Notes: a model not told the origin generated them from the letters alone. Positions 33,611-45,378 are shown, counted from the stretch's first letter. The stretch is 64,000 nt of DNA from Arion vulgaris (GCA_020796225.1 CM036755.1:42698306-42762305); one strand, 5' to 3'. Made by a program: numbers and translations.

Positions 33611-34080
33611 CTTTCATTGTTGGTTTTTGTATATAAAAAAAGGAAACAAGCTGTCAGATGTAACTAAATAATAAAATGTCTCCTAATGACATGAAGATGA
33701 CATGTTTTTATGCCACATTTCTACAATTTCGGTCAATTTGTTGCCAAGTAATAGATTTTTTAAAGAGTGGCAAGAGTTTCTATACCAATGATAGCTCAAA
33801 CTGTCATGTTAATATTAAACCCAGTCTGCTGTGCTGTTCTGTTTATTTCAGCAGAAATGAATAATACACAAAAACATTAGGTTTTTCTTTTCTTATGTTT
33901 GTTGGGTAATTCTGCATATGAATAACTAGTAGACAAGTTGAATACCTTTCAGATGGTGATATACAGATGAATATTAAATATTTCATCCTAAGAAGTTGGA
34001 AAGTTTTCCAAAACAATTATGAATATAAATAGAAATAATTAGGTTAAGGAACAAATCAATGGTGGCCACAAAGACTAATG
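33611..34080. other. Nothing recognised
   Basis: Unassigned; a 62-codon frame at 33676-33864 has no recognisable domain. Confidence 0.5.
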
Positions 34081-34760
34081 TATATCCTTCTTGTGTACAT
34101 CTTTATGCTGAAGTAGAAGACAACCCCGAGACCCGTCTGTAATTTCCCATAGAGGAGGTTTTTAACATTCTACTATCATCTGAATGCTCTCCAACCATCT
34201 CGGTCTATGAGGACTGAGCTTGGAAAATATTGTTGAAATATTTGTTCTTTCCAACATTTGTTGATGATTTTTATCTTGCAATCTGATGCCATTTGAATGC
34301 ATTACATTTGAAAGCTGTTTAGGTACTTTTGGTGTTAGTAAGTAGGCCAGGTTTGACTACCATAAAGAAGTGTACTGAAGACACATGTCTGATATACAAA
34401 GGTTTTTGATTTAGGGGTCAGCTTTCTGTTATCTCACATTCTTTGTCAGTTTTTGGATAATGCTTTCACTGCTTTTCCTATCCTGATATTTATTTCTTGA
34501 TCGAATTGTAGCTTGTAATTAATCAAAGATTCCAGCTATGTAAAGTGGCCAATCTGCTTCAAATTCTTGATATTTCTGATCTTTCATTTGCACCCTATCT
34601 GTGCTTTGATTTTACTGATTAAAGTCTGAAATCGCAACTGGCATCCGACGACGCAGATACTTGCTTTTGCATTTCCTCTTTTGAGTGGTTTATGCATCAT
34701 TCAAATACATCTGATCCTGGTCTTGACTTTCAGTCGTATGTGAACCACCATCTGTGTGAG
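34081..34760 (-). mobile_element. LINE fragment (post-RT region)
   Basis: Minus strand shows degenerate YQTCVFSTLLYGSQTW-like residues around 34340-34410 and a downstream RHRGWRAF-like stretch, consistent with a LINE thumb region. Strongly decayed. Confidence 0.5.
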
Positions 34761-35004
34761 AAAGGATGAAAATCACCACCATTCTGATCTCAAATTCAAG
34801 TTTCAGGAGGAGTAAAAAGTATATGCCAAAGAGAGTTGGAACATGTAGACAAATTTACTTTACTCCAATATTGTATGCCCATTCCATTATTAACTACGGA
34901 CAAGATCCACTCAGGGAACAGTATGTCAAGCAATGGAAGCTCCAGATACCATATCTTTGATTACTGCAAGATATTGTTATATCATATAGTTGAGGTCATG
35001 TTTG

Positions 35005-35300
35005 CAAGACAGTCATCATCATCATCAAGGTGCGTATCCTATGTAGGACGTTGCTCTCTTTGCAGTGTATCTGAAATTCACTCTGTTTCTAGCCAGTTCA
35101 CCCACTTAAAATGGTCATATTCATGGTTTCTTTAATATCTTGTAGCCATCTTCTTCTTGGTCTGCCTCTTCGTCCTGGGACCCTGCCCTCTAATATTGTT
35201 CTTATCAGGCAATTCTCTTTAACATTTAGTGCTTTCAGGACATCAGAGTTCTTTCTTTTTTCTGTCCATGGTATTTGTAAGACAGTCATAAATAGTTAAT
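35005..35300 (-). mobile_element. LINE 3' end with (ATC)n tail
   Basis: Minus frame IPWTEKRKNSDVLKALNVKE, NCLIRTILEGRVPGRRGRPR and RRWLQDIKETMNMTILSG, the C-terminus of an APE-type LINE (GRRGRPRRRWL motif). The plus-strand TCATCATCATCA at 35011-35025 marks its 3' tail. Confidence 0.82.
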
Positions 35301-35640
35301 TGAAGAAATTACAAAAGCCATTGAATGTCTCGCCCATCAAATATGAATGTAGGTCAGTCTTCGCTATATACATGTAGTATTGTTCAAGGAACACTAAAAC
35401 ATGCAGTCATTGTTAGATTTCATCTTGAAGCTGGACTCCTCTCCTCGTACCAAAATATGATAGTGTGTAATATTTGTCTGAAAGGTTAAATTTGAAAACA
35501 TGAAGTTAGTTAGTGTTACAAAGTACAATTAGCAGACTAAATCAACATTCTGACTACGAGTTTTTATCATGCGAAGGTACAATATAGAAATAGTGCAAAA
35601 TACAAAAAATACAGAGAAAACTTGTGATTAAAAAAAGCAT
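35301..35640. other. Nothing recognised
   Basis: No supported feature. Confidence 0.5.
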
Positions 35641-35649
35641 AAATTAAGG

Positions 35650-36375
35650 CGGAGTGAAGGTATTGAAGCAACAGCTTATTGTTATTGAAGATGGTTTCAC
35701 ATGCGAGTCCCGAAATATAATCTACGTTATCAATTGCAAGCGGTGTGCTAAGGCATATATTGGCGAAACAGGCAAAATGCTCAGTGACCTTTTCGACCAA
35801 CACTTACGCGATATACGCCAATGTTCTGTGACCCCTGTAGCCACTCATTTCAATGGAACTGACCATTTGGGTGCTGGTGACGTCCAGGTCACTGCCATCC
35901 GACATGTTCCTCTGATTATCGTAGTCGATATGCTCTGGAGAATCGCTTTATTTCTTTATGTGGCACCTTGCAACCTCATGGACCTAACGCTCTACATTCC
36001 TATGATTCTTAGTACTTTCTCTTCTCATGCTTTATATTTTATATGTGTAGATGTTAAATGTATATTAGTCATATATTTACTTAATTTATTTTAATTGTTT
36101 CCCTTCCTTTTCCACTTCTAGTTTTTCTGTATTTATTTCGTGATTCGTTTTTAGTCACATATTTTCATTCATTTTTAACCGTTGTAATATCCTTGTCAAA
36201 GTCTATATGCATTGTTCTGTGAAATTTGTCACTTTTGTGTTATCGTTTGCTTGATAAAGGCATTTTTTGGTCGAAACGTCGCTGTGTATTGTCATTGTAT
36301 TTTGTAAAACTACAGTACTTTGTTATTACGTGTTTCACCATTCTACATAGTTTTACTGCAGTCTCCATCTATATT
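35650..36375 (+). mobile_element. Penelope-like element: GIY-YIG endonuclease and 3' end
   Basis: Plus frame 35654-36094 starts within the finger/nuclease: IEDGFTCESRNIIYVINCKR, CAKAYIGETGKMLSDLFDQH, RDIRQCSVTPVATHFNGTDH, then a frame break. The terminal signature TTGATAAAGGCATTTTTTGG TCGAAACGTC is at 36250-36280. Diverged from the 32 kb and 49.4 kb copies, so a distinct subfamily or older copy. Confidence 0.88.
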
Positions 36376-36477
36376 GAAACAACAGCAATTTGAAAGATCC
36401 AAAGAAAATATGTGACAAGGAGAAATGAGAGGGTAATAATCTCAAGACTTAAAAGGATCTAAAGAAGGTATGACTTA

Positions 36478-36700
36478 ATTGCACTGGGCCCCCACATGAC
36501 TCAGTCTCTCTCTCTCTGCAGAAATGGCACATCATCTGTCGAGGGTAGTGCAAGAGCTACTGTAACAATCCTAGGCGTCTAAAAAAAAAAAAAATACAGT
36601 TGTAAACAAAGGCTTGTCCAGATTGAATCCCACGACTTTCAGAATGCAATGCAAATGGCATACTCACTTAACCACAGAGACCTCCATGAGAGAGAGAGAG
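36478..36700 (-). repeat. SINE-C-like copy with (GA)n
   Basis: Minus strand: the plus strand carries GCAGAAATGGCACATCATCT, GTGCAAGAGCTACTGTAACA, GATTGAATCCCACGACTTTC (B-box side) and CTTAACCACAGAGACC (A-box side). A (GA)n run follows at 36690-36711. Diverged from other SINE-C copies. Confidence 0.6.
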
Positions 36701-36734
36701 AGAGAGAGAGTAATAGTAAGTGTATCAAGCATCA

Positions 36735-37592
36735 GAGTTTGGCATGTTTAGTCCGAATACAGAAATACATGCAAGGTACCGCAAAAAATATGATGCGCTT
36801 GACGTTCAGTCCATGCTTTCGCAGAGATGTTATTTATCCATCGTGTTCTTGGCCTGCCTCGTGCTCTGAGCCCTGGGTGTCGATTATTGTAGGCATGTGA
36901 TGGTAGTAAATGTGGTTTCATTCTCATTAGATGGCCGAACCACTTGATTCTTTGCTTCTCGATGTACTGTATGCATGGTATAGTACCAACGATGCTTCTG
37001 ATATTCTCGTTTCGCACTCTATCTCTCCATGTAACGTTGACAGCTTTTCGTAGACATCTCATTTCACATGTTGTAATCTGTATTTCTTGTGTCTTAGTCA
37101 GGGGCCATGTTTGGCACTGATAGCAGAGAGTTGGAATAAATATGCATTTTATCAGTTGTCGTTTGATTGCCATGTTAATGCTTGAATGTTTTAATAGTGG
37201 TGACAGTTGGTATGTCACTGGTTTGCCTTCTGGCATCTAGTCTCGATTTCTCTGTCCATCTTTCCATCTGCTGTGAATATACTCCCGAGATATTTGAATT
37301 CTGGAGTCTGTTGTATTTTGACATTATTCACGTGTATATTTAGTTGACCTGTTGACCTGCTTATTGTCATGACTTCTGTTTTGGAGGTGTTAATTTTCAT
37401 GTCATATTTTTCGCATGTCGCTTGCAGTGCATTTATGTGTTGTTAAAGTTTGTGTTCGTTATTGTAAATTATACTCTGATCATCTGCAAAGAGTAGTTCG
37501 TTTATTAAATTGTAGTTGTTATCGAGGTTGTTATCTGTCTTGGTTTCTTGCGTTATTCTGCCTATGTATATATTGAACAGTATAGGCGAAAG
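36735..37592 (-). mobile_element. LINE-A (subgroup 1) 3' part, split copy, distal half
   Basis: Minus frames: NELLFADDQSIIYNNEHKL (FADD active site), MKINTSKTEVMTISRSTGQL, EFKYLGSIFTADGKMDREIE, FIPTLCYQCQTWPLTKTQEI and the C-terminus RARGRPRTRWINNIS. Continuous with 38339-38880 once the inserted LINE is removed. Confidence 0.93.
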
Positions 37593-38326
37593 TAATCTTT
37601 GCACACTTGCAGAACAGGTTGGTCTCCAGATTAATTCTGCCAAGACCAAAATTATAGACCTCACAAACTCGACAGACAACATCGTAATAAATGGCCAAAC
37701 ACTGGAGAAAGTTGAACATTTTACATATTTGGGTAGTAAAGTGTCAAACAACGGAGACACGATGAAAGAAATAAACTCTTGTATTGCTATAGCAGCTAGT
37801 GCCTTCACTAAATTAACGAATATCTGGCAATCTCAAGACCTTAGTATATGCACAAAAGTTAAATTATTTAGGTCATGTGTGATTCCTGTACTGACCTACG
37901 GTTGTGAAAGTTGAAATCAACAAAGAAAATTGATAAGAAACTGGACAGCTTTGAGAATAAATGTCTACGAAAATTATTAAAAGTAAAATGGAGTGATTTC
38001 GTTTCTAACAACACAGTGAGAGATAGAACACACCAACAACCCGTATCAAATATTATAAGGAAACGAAGGTGGAAGTATTTAGGTCATTTTCTTAGATCAG
38101 ACGAAAAGAGACTAAATCGACAAGTCCTTATGTGGTCACCAGTTGGGAAAAGAAAACGTGGAAGACCAAAGACCACTCTTCGAAGAACCATCCAACAAGA
38201 AAGTAAACTATTGGGATGTAAAACCATACAAGATCTCCAACTGCTAGCAAAGAACCGTATCACATGGAGATCTAAAACCTCTGCCCTATGTGCCGCCTTT
38301 GGCTCGAAAGGAATAAACTAACTAAC
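37593..38326 (+). mobile_element. 5'-truncated LINE inserted in LINE-A, perfect 12-bp TSD
   Basis: 734-bp insertion flanked by TATAGGCGAAAG at 37581-37592 and 38327-38338. It encodes EQVGLQINSAKTKIIDLTNS, HFTYLGSKVSNNGDTMKEIN, VIPVLTYGCES and, after a stop, DSFENKCLRKLLKVKWSDFV ... KRKRGRPKTTLRRTI, an RTE-like RT end, with an (ACTA)n 3' tail at 38317-38328. Confidence 0.96.
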
Positions 38327-38338
38327 TATAGGCGAAAG

Positions 38339-38880
38339 CACACATCACTGCCTTACTCCTGATGATAATTCAAATTCGTCTGTCAGGCCGTCGCTTGTTC
38401 TGTTCATACTACGCTTGAGCATTTTTGGTATAGCGCTCTAATATTGTCTAATAGTTGGCCTTGAATTCCGTATTCACTTAGTATGGCCCATAGTTTGTTT
38501 CTGTTTATTCTATCAAAGGCCTTTTCTTGGTCTATGAATGCTAAGTTGAACTGTTTGTCATATTCTATGGTGTTTTCGCTGAGTTGCCTTAGTGTGAACA
38601 GGGCATCGGTGCAACTCTTTCCCTTTCTGAACCCAACTTGAGCGATGTTCAGCTGTGGTTCTATTATAGGTTTGATTCTAGATTCCAAAAGTTTAGCATA
38701 TAATTTCCCAACATGACTAAATAATGATATGCCTCTGTATGTATTGCATTCTCTTTTGTTGCCCTTTTTCCATATTGGTATTATAATGGCTTTCTGCCAA
38801 TCTTTAGGGACTTCTCTTTCTCTCCAGGCTGACTTGAAAATTCTGAACATACATCATGCAGATATTAACACAAATGGTCA
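38339..38880 (-). mobile_element. LINE-A (subgroup 1), split copy, proximal half
   Basis: Minus frame 38850-38404 encodes WREREVPKDWQKAIIIPIWK, KGNKRECNTYRGISLFSHVG, AQVGFRKGKSCTDALFTLRQ and FIDQEKAFDRINRNKLWAIL, the fingers and palm entry of a LINE RT. Just downstream, GVRQ is followed by TGA (38345-38347) and CVLSP. Confidence 0.93.
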
Positions 38881-39020
38881 GTAAAAATTTTGTCAGTTTC
38901 ACCTATGTAAGTCATGTCACAACATTTGCAAATCATGGCTTAGATAACATTACTGGGCTCACATGTAAAACCATCATTATCACAGAAAGAATTAAGTATG
39001 TATGAGAACTTACCACAGAA
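38881..39020 (-). mobile_element. Decayed Penelope-like GIY-YIG fragment
   Basis: Minus strand gives a degenerate DGFTCEPSNVI, CKCCDMTYIGETDK stretch matching the finger/nuclease entry of the Penelope-like copies. Only about 130 bp recognisable. Confidence 0.55.
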
Positions 39021-39212
39021 GATTAGGTTTGGCACTGCCGATGATCGGAACATTTGATACCTCATTTAACGATTAGAATCACTTGCTGGTGGAGTTTTGA
39101 TCCGACATGATATAATTCATGTTTTTCTGGTAGACAGCCAGGTTGAATTAGACCAAGTAAAGAAGAAATAATGAAGGCCAATCTACTAATACTTTTAGAA
39201 GATAGTAAAGCA

Positions 39213-39445
39213 GCGGGCCAAATTTGGGGTGTAAAGAATAGAACCACTGTTACCTGTCATGCATGTCGTAAGAGGCGGCTAAGGAGGTTTGTCTGAAATC
39301 GGATGCATGTGTCCTAAACATGTACAAGTCTATGCGTTTAGGGGCCTACCAAACCAATGTGCAACGTATACATGTTCTTGACAAAGATCAAACATATCAC
39401 AAAGAGTGATTAAAATTGGTCGCAAAGAACGAACGAAAAAGAAAA
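39213..39445 (+). repeat. SINE-B copy
   Basis: Plus strand: CCAAATTTGGGGTGTAAAGA, CATGTCGTAAGAGGCGGCTA, GAAATCGGATGCATGTGTCC, TAGGGGCCTACCAAACCAAT and GACAAAGATCAAACATATCA, then GCAAAGAACGAACGAAAAAG. The head is truncated at the 5' side. Confidence 0.82.
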
Positions 39446-39700
39446 AGTCTTGATAGACTTAAAGAGGCCATAGATAAACAACTGAGAAAAGAACAGGCAG
39501 AGTTTCGCAAGAATAGATCCTGTGCAAACCAGGTAGCTACACTGTGCATTATAGTAGAACAACGCTTAGAGTGGAACTCACCACTCACTCACTATACATG
39601 GGTTTTGTGGACTAAGAAAAGATGTTTGATAGTCTGGAGAGTCGTTGTGGAAACTATTAAAATACTATGGAGTTCCTCCCAAGATTGCAAATACTTGATT
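39446..39700 (+). mobile_element. LINE RT finger-region fragment
   Basis: Plus frame: DRLKEAIDKQLRKEQAEFRK, NRSCANQVATLCIIVEQRLE and WNSPLTHYTWVLWTKK, the region before the RT palm (QAxFRxxRSCxxQ motif) of RTE-like LINEs. Confidence 0.85.
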
Positions 39701-40470
39701 ATTGGTTACTAAACTGACGTCATTTGCACTCCGGGCAGACCCATAATTGCTCAGTCTCCTCAAATAGATATCGAAGAGTATGCATACTGATCGTTCCTGT
39801 GGTTCGCTGATTAAGCACTCCTCTCATTCTGCCTCTCAGGCATCCAGTTCGACTTGAACAATGGGTAACTCCAAACTGCCTAAATCGCTTGATAGATTCA
39901 ACATCGATTTTAGTGTCCTCATCCAACAGACAGTCGCGAAGAGACAGAAGAATATCCCCTTATCCATCTTCAACTCCCCAACAATCGATGCTGTTGATGC
40001 AAGCCTGTCCGCTCTCTCATTACCGTAAACACCCGCATGCCCAGGACAGTATATTCACGTAAGCCGCTGGAGGTTAGAAACTTCCATAGACGACATCCAC
40101 TCATACCGAAACCTGCCCTTCTGGATCTTGTAAAGCATCGACTGAGAGTCAGATACAACAACTACCCCAATAAATGAAGTCCCAGAGAGCCAATGGAGGG
40201 CAGCAGTAACGGCCTCAACCTCCATCCTCATACTAGAAGTAGTTGTCCTGTATGCCCCACTTCGCTCTGCAACAACCCTACCATGCGCATTAGCCAAGAA
40301 ACCCCAGCCGGACTTCTCACCATGATGAACCGACCCATCAGTATATACAACAACATCATCATCCCTTACATTATCTTCTCTCAGCTGCTTAACTGCGAGA
40401 TCAACCTCTTCCAAGAGTTGAGATAGTTGGTCACGCTACCATCTGTTGAGAAGTCCGATGGCCACGGTAA
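39701..40470 (-). mobile_element. I-type LINE RNase H domain and 3' end
   Basis: Minus frame 40414-40055: VVVYTDGSVHHGEKSGWGFL (catalytic Asp), SSMRMEVEAVTAALHWLSGT (Glu), VVVSDSQSMLYKIQKGRFRY (Asp); next frame VFTVMRERTGLHQQH is the out-of-frame GNERADRL region; then MDEDTKIDVESIKRFRQFGV. It ends ATTGGTTACTAAACTGACGT on the plus strand. Confidence 0.92.
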
Positions 40471-40544
40471 CAGTCTCTTGCTTGGAATGGAAGCCTGCAT
40501 AAACATCATATGCAAACGTGCCAGCATTGTCTCATGTCCCTTTC

Positions 40545-41290
40545 ATCTGCAAACACTTGAGAAAATGAAATGCAGAAGTCATCCATTGAGGGCCAAATGA
40601 TAGAATTCTCTGAGATAAAAACGGTGGTGAGACAGGGATGCCTCTTATTACCATTCCTGTTCTTACTGTCCATAGATTGGATCATGAAGTCAACGACAAC
40701 AGATAACCGATTTGGAACACAATTGACACTTATGAAACAACTAGAGGACCTGGATTTTGCAGACGACCTTGCATTGCTGTCCCACAACCACACACAGATT
40801 GAAGATAAAATGAACATTCTAAATAAGTCTCTACAACTAGGTTTGAAAATACACGGGGAAAAGACTATTGTCATGAGAATAAATGCAGTAAATGTAAACC
40901 GGATTAAGCTGGTGGAAACAGCTCTATATGATGTAGAATCATACACATACATTCGCAACAACATAGATACAGAAGCTTTTCTGATACCCAATTAAGGCTG
41001 GGTCGAGCTGTGAGCCGTTACAATCGGAAAAAATTATACTCCCATTGTGGTATTTTAGCCAGATCATACGTCTAAGACGGGAGTGTACTAAACACTACGC
41101 TGCAGCGGCTCTCGTCTAAGCAAGACTGCAACAAAAATCAGTTCTAAGATCAAACATATTCCCAGTGCCGGCAACCAATGCGATGATGAATACAAAATGT
41201 GATCGATGGCTTGAGTCAGCAACATAAGACAGGACTTCTTAAATAATACGGTTGTAATCTTTCAGTAAAAACGCTAGTCCTACACTATCT
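40545..41290 (+). mobile_element. LINE-C RT fragment
   Basis: Plus frame 40570-40995: KTVVRQGCLLLPFLFLLSID (RT motif), EDLDFADDLALLSHNHTQIE (FADD active site), LKIHGEKTIVMRINAVNVNR and YDVESYTYIRNNIDTEA; a C-terminal continuation is frameshifted. Relative at 63000-63500. Confidence 0.88.
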
Positions 41291-42000
41291 GGCTGACATA
41301 GATTCTTCTTTTGTCGTCACAATGTTACCGGGTTGTTGCACATCAGTATCGTAGTTTTTTGTTGTTGTTGTTTGTTGTTGTTGTTGTCTTGGGTTGCTCT
41401 AGTAGCTTGGTGATAGATATGTTTGCTTTTTGATAAGATTCTGCTAGCATGCTATGCCATCTATCCGTCTTTTTCGTAGTTTTACTCTTGCCTTCTTTCC
41501 TGATGCTCTGTTGCAGAAGATTGTACACGGTACAACTTGGTTGCATTCTCACCGAACCATTCATTCCTTGTTTCTCAGTGTATTCAAGCAAGGTTCTGTC
41601 CCAACTTTCTTTCTTATGCTTATGTTGGTTACTGTCTTTTCTGGTGTTGTTGATAGCTTTTCATAGGCATCGCATTTCACATTTAGGTTTTTTTTATGCG
41701 ACTGTGCTTTGCTCATTGTCCATGTTTAACTGATAACACATAACATGCATGGACATGTTGTTTATCATCTGTTGTTTAGCTGTTGTTCATCTGTTGTATA
41801 ACAATCACCCAAGCCACCAGAACAGCACAAGACAAAAACAGAAAACCATGACACTGGGCAACAACCCGGTAGCAGTGTGACGACAAAAGAAGAAGAAGTT
41901 TAGCTGTCAGTGAGATGCCTGTGTGTCTTGACAATGGAACAATAGCGTAGATTGCAGCATTTGCTTTCTTCACTCTAGACTCTATCTATATCTGTCTAGT
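41290..42000 (-). mobile_element. LINE-A (subgroup 4) 3' fragments
   Basis: The minus strand carries the same 3' end as 19.5 and 55.1 kb (TTCTTTTGTCGTCACAATGT, CCGGGTTGTTGCACA on the plus strand). A short plus-strand 3' end (ACAACCCGGTAGCAGTGTGA, then GACGACAAAAGAAGAAGAAG) lies at 41806-41900. Heavily rearranged; includes a (TTG)n run at 41360-41390. Confidence 0.7.
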
Positions 42001-42175
42001 CTTCTGTAAATATGCTGCCTACTAACAGAAATTGCACACGTATATATGGATCTGTCCGATGTGCAGTAGACTCTATTATGAAAACCAATAAATCGCACTA
42101 TTCCGCGCTTTTGCAAAAGGAGGACTCAATTAAGATGGAGCAAAACATGGAGTCTAACTTCCCCGCTGCTATAAA

Positions 42176-43177
42176 ATGAAGTGCAGTAAATATGTATCTT
42201 GTTTAATCTTTAATGTAGTTATATACCGGAAAGATAATAAACTCTTTCCAAATATTGTACAGCGTCTGGTTTATAGAGCTCTGATTGCTATTAACTTACA
42301 CGTAAATGTTCTATCATCAGTGTCAGTCAATATTGTTCTAATACGGTGTATATATGCAATAACTGTTGTCGGTTGCTCATGGAGTTTGGATTCTCGTCAG
42401 AAAGTAACCAATTTTAACTCTGAAAAATTGTATTTCACAAATGAATTGCCCCGGTATGCATCTTTCCCAGAAAGTCTACCATGTGGTCATCATAACAAAG
42501 ATTTTAGTAGCGAAAGAGCATGTAAACCAATTCATAAGCATAGATTTGATAATATATATAGATTTAATAATATATTGAAAATACTTCGTAATGAACAGAT
42601 GAAGTTTCTAGACGATTATTACTCCTATCACCAGTCAAATTCAAATAACAACAACAACAGACGTTTGGATTCTCAATCACTAATAGATTACAAACTTAAT
42701 TCTATCAAAGCCTTTTCGCATCGGGAAAATATAGTAACAAGCATGGAGGACATAGTGAACACGCAAACATGTAAACCAACGCCAGAAATCAATGACAATA
42801 TTGTAGAGAATCAATCAGTCTCAACAGAAAATACATACGCCAACGAGTCTCAAGTGGATTATTCAGAGATCACACAAGTAACACACCAAATAGATAGTCA
42901 GCAAATTCCAGACTCCGAGAATCAAATTCACAAGACAACTAGAGTGCGATTTTCTAACGATGTTTTGGTTTTACGTTATACGTACGAAGATTCTCGACAT
43001 TCGGTAGGAGACTTGTTTGGTCAATGTTTGCATTGTTTATTTAATTATCGGAATTATATCGGCATGCTGTTGTCTATATGCTTCATATTGAAGACATACA
43101 TTGTCAACATATCATACATTCAGTCTTATATTGAAGACATACATTGTCAACATATCATACATTCAGTCTCATATTGA
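42176..43177 (+). CDS. Unassigned 333-codon ORF with RVxF-like motif
   Basis: Longest non-transposon-like frame in the window. Residues about 36-68 are hydrophobic (LIAINLHVNVLSSVSVNIVL, then IRCIYAITVV) and could form a membrane segment. Residues 152-161 are Asn-rich. At 254-266 TTRVRFSNDVLVL contains RVRF, which fits the RVxF docking motif of protein phosphatase 1 regulators and is followed by Val-rich and acidic sequence as in PPP1R15-type proteins, but the rest of that domain is not recognisable. The last ~30 codons (from ICFILKTY) are translated 43-bp minisatellite, so the native end may be a splice site or lost. The start codon is arbitrary; it may be an exon of a longer gene. Function unknown. 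Confidence 0.4.
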   Translation: MKCSKYVSCLIFNVVIYRKDNKLFPNIVQRLVYRALIAINLHVNVLSSVSVNIVLIRCIYAITVVGCSWSLDSRQKVTNFNSEKLYFTNELPRYASFPESLPCGHHNKDFSSERACKPIHKHRFDNIYRFNNILKILRNEQMKFLDDYYSYHQSNSNNNNNRRLDSQSLIDYKLNSIKAFSHRENIVTSMEDIVNTQTCKPTPEINDNIVENQSVSTENTYANESQVDYSEITQVTHQIDSQQIPDSENQIHKTTRVRFSNDVLVLRYTYEDSRHSVGDLFGQCLHCLFNYRNYIGMLLSICFILKTYIVNISYIQSYIEDIHCQHIIHSVSY

Positions 43178-43375
43178 AGACATGCATTGTCAACATATCA
43201 TACATTCAGTCTTATACTGAAGGCATACATTGTCAACATATCATATCGGCATGTTGTTGTCTATATGCGTCATATTTATGACATACATTGTCAACATATC
43301 ATACATTCAGTCTTATATTGAAGATATATATTGTCAACATATCATACATTCAGTCTTATATTGAAGACATACATT
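43075..43375. repeat. 43-bp minisatellite, left block
   Basis: About seven copies, some rearranged, of TCTTATATTGAAGACATACA, TTGTCAACATATCATACATT, CAG. A longer variant with ATATCGGCATGTTGTTGTCT occurs twice. Continues after the hAT insertion at 46204. Confidence 0.95.
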
Positions 43376-43599
43376 CAGTGCCGGATTAGTCCAGCTCGGG
43401 AACTGTAGCAAATTTTAGCGTAGGGCCCTAGGTTTTGTATGAAAATAAATAATAAAACATAACTTTTACAAACAAACTTGCCTCGATTTAATGTGAGAAA
43501 ATTTAGAGATAATACTAGACAAATCAATTTTTCTAAGTAAATTACATTCAATGTTCATTAAGGTGAGGTTATTTAGACGATCTTGTCCCATCATGTTTC

Positions 43600-45345
43600 T
43601 TAACTCACTTTTATACGCTTTAATGTTGAAAAAGAACGTTCTCCGCTGCAGTTAGTAATCATTAAAGACAAGTAAATTCGTAAGACTATTTCTACATTTG
43701 GGAAACACGACTCTAATGAATTTTCCATTATAAGTTTATAAAATTGCAGTTCAAGAGCCTCATTCTTTTCGTTGCTAATAGCAGCAGCTACATTAGTTTT
43801 AAGAAGTTCAGCGAACTGCACAAGTTCGTCGCCTAGACTTTCTTCCAAATCCTCTTGGTAAGAGCTGACAATATTTGGAGTTCTTTTCAAGATCTCTTCT
43901 GATGTAAAAGATTTTAACTGCCGAAGTATTCCAAATACACCAGTCACTCTATGGTACGCTCCCATGCGTTTAGCTAAGGCAGAAGAGTAAATTATCAATT
44001 TAGACAATAGACACCTGACTCAAATTTTTGTTTGGTTGTTTGATTTTCTACAACTTCATCGAGCGAAGTAGAGCCGCTGAAATCGTCGTACTTGAAGTTT
44101 GTTGCTGATATTCTTCACAGTCAGTCAAGATTTTGGCTTTGGCCTCAATATTTGAAAATGTAGGCCGCATTGTTTGAACGTACCCGTGTAACGATTCATA
44201 AAGGACATATCCAGTGTTAAGATATGGATCAGGTGACTATAATGAAGCGCTAGACGCTTGCAAGCGTTCTAGAATTCCGTTCCATAAAATGGTCATTATT
44301 CCCGTTTCCAACTTACTCATCTCCAAAACTAGTCCATACTCCTGATTACGACACTCTACCTTTTGATCCATGTTATTTGAGATGTCATCCAAAACTTGTT
44401 TGATAATGGTAAAACCACATAAAAGTGCCTTTGTCGTATCAGCGCGGACAGACCCCCTGGTGTCCGACAGTCTCTTCAAAGTCAGGAGTTTTGAGCCTGT
44501 ATCTTCCAGTGCTTTTGTAAGAATGTCTCATCGATAGGTAGAAGCGGAAAAGAATGTATAGAGGCTTTCAACAAAATCGAAAAAATGGATGCTTCTATAC
44601 AACATTCTGCAGCACACTTAGCAACCAAATTCAGTGAATGTGCAAAGCAGGGAATGTATTCTGCGTACTTATTTATCTCCTTAATGCGTGCTTGTAAGCC
44701 GTTATATTTCCCACTCATGTTGCTGGCATTGTCATAGCTTTGATCACGAAAGTCTTTGATATCAATGCCATTTTTCTTTAAAAACTCAAATAAACTTTGA
44801 TCGAGTTGTTCAGCAGTATGACCTTCCATATCCAAGAACTTCACAAATCTTTCCACTGGTCCAGATGGTAACACATAGCGCACTATTAGAGTGAGTTGGC
44901 CCACATCCGAAATGTCTGGAGTAGAGTCCAGTGATACTGAATAGTACTCGCATTTCTTAATTTCGCAAATAATATGATCCAGTAAGCTTGATGCAAGTAG
45001 ATGGATAAATTCCTCGCATGTTGTTTTTGATATGTATGATGTATGTCCCTTTCCTTTATTTGCATAAGTATGTATTTGGTGAGCCAGAAAAATGTCAAAT
45101 TTGGCTATTAATTCCAACAAACCTATTTTTCATCACTACCCCGAAATGCAAGACCTCGTTCTGCTAAAAATTGGATAACGGAAGTAATTCGCTCTAAAAG
45201 TGTCCGCCAATATGTTTGTTCGGTCTCAATTTGGTTTACAAGTTGAGAATCGACGCGCACATCCTTCGTTTTTTGCAAACTAACAGCGAAATTATCGCTT
45301 GTCTATGGGAGGTGCTTTCTTCATTTCTTTTCAACAAATTATTTA
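43600..45345 (-). pseudogene. hAT transposase (DUF4371/ZMYM-like), frameshifted
   Basis: Minus strand, several frames. N-terminal part at about 45345-45135 (GFDNWKNVNNLLKRNEESTS, YWRTLLERITSVIQFLAERG, LAFRGSDEK), then 45120-44482 with LLELIAKFDIFLAHQIHTYA, CEYYSVSLDSTPDISDVGQL (first catalytic Asp region), DFRDQSYDNASNMSGKYNGL (second Asp) and YIPCFAHSLNLVAKCAAE; 44479-44237 continues, and 44007-43600 ends in SLMITNCSGERSFSTLKRIK, the hAT C-terminal dimerisation motif with the Glu. Broken by a stop after SDEK and by frameshifts near 45300, 44480 and 44010-44240. This type is related to host ZMYM1-like proteins. Inactive. Confidence 0.93.
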
Positions 45346-45378
45346 CGTTTTTCCAGTTGTCAAATCCTTCTTTCGTAA

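Noticed and set aside
44482..45120. Domesticated host ZMYM1-like gene
   Set aside because: The frame is broken in several places and the copy is bounded by hAT TIRs with an 8-bp duplication, so it is a transposon copy.
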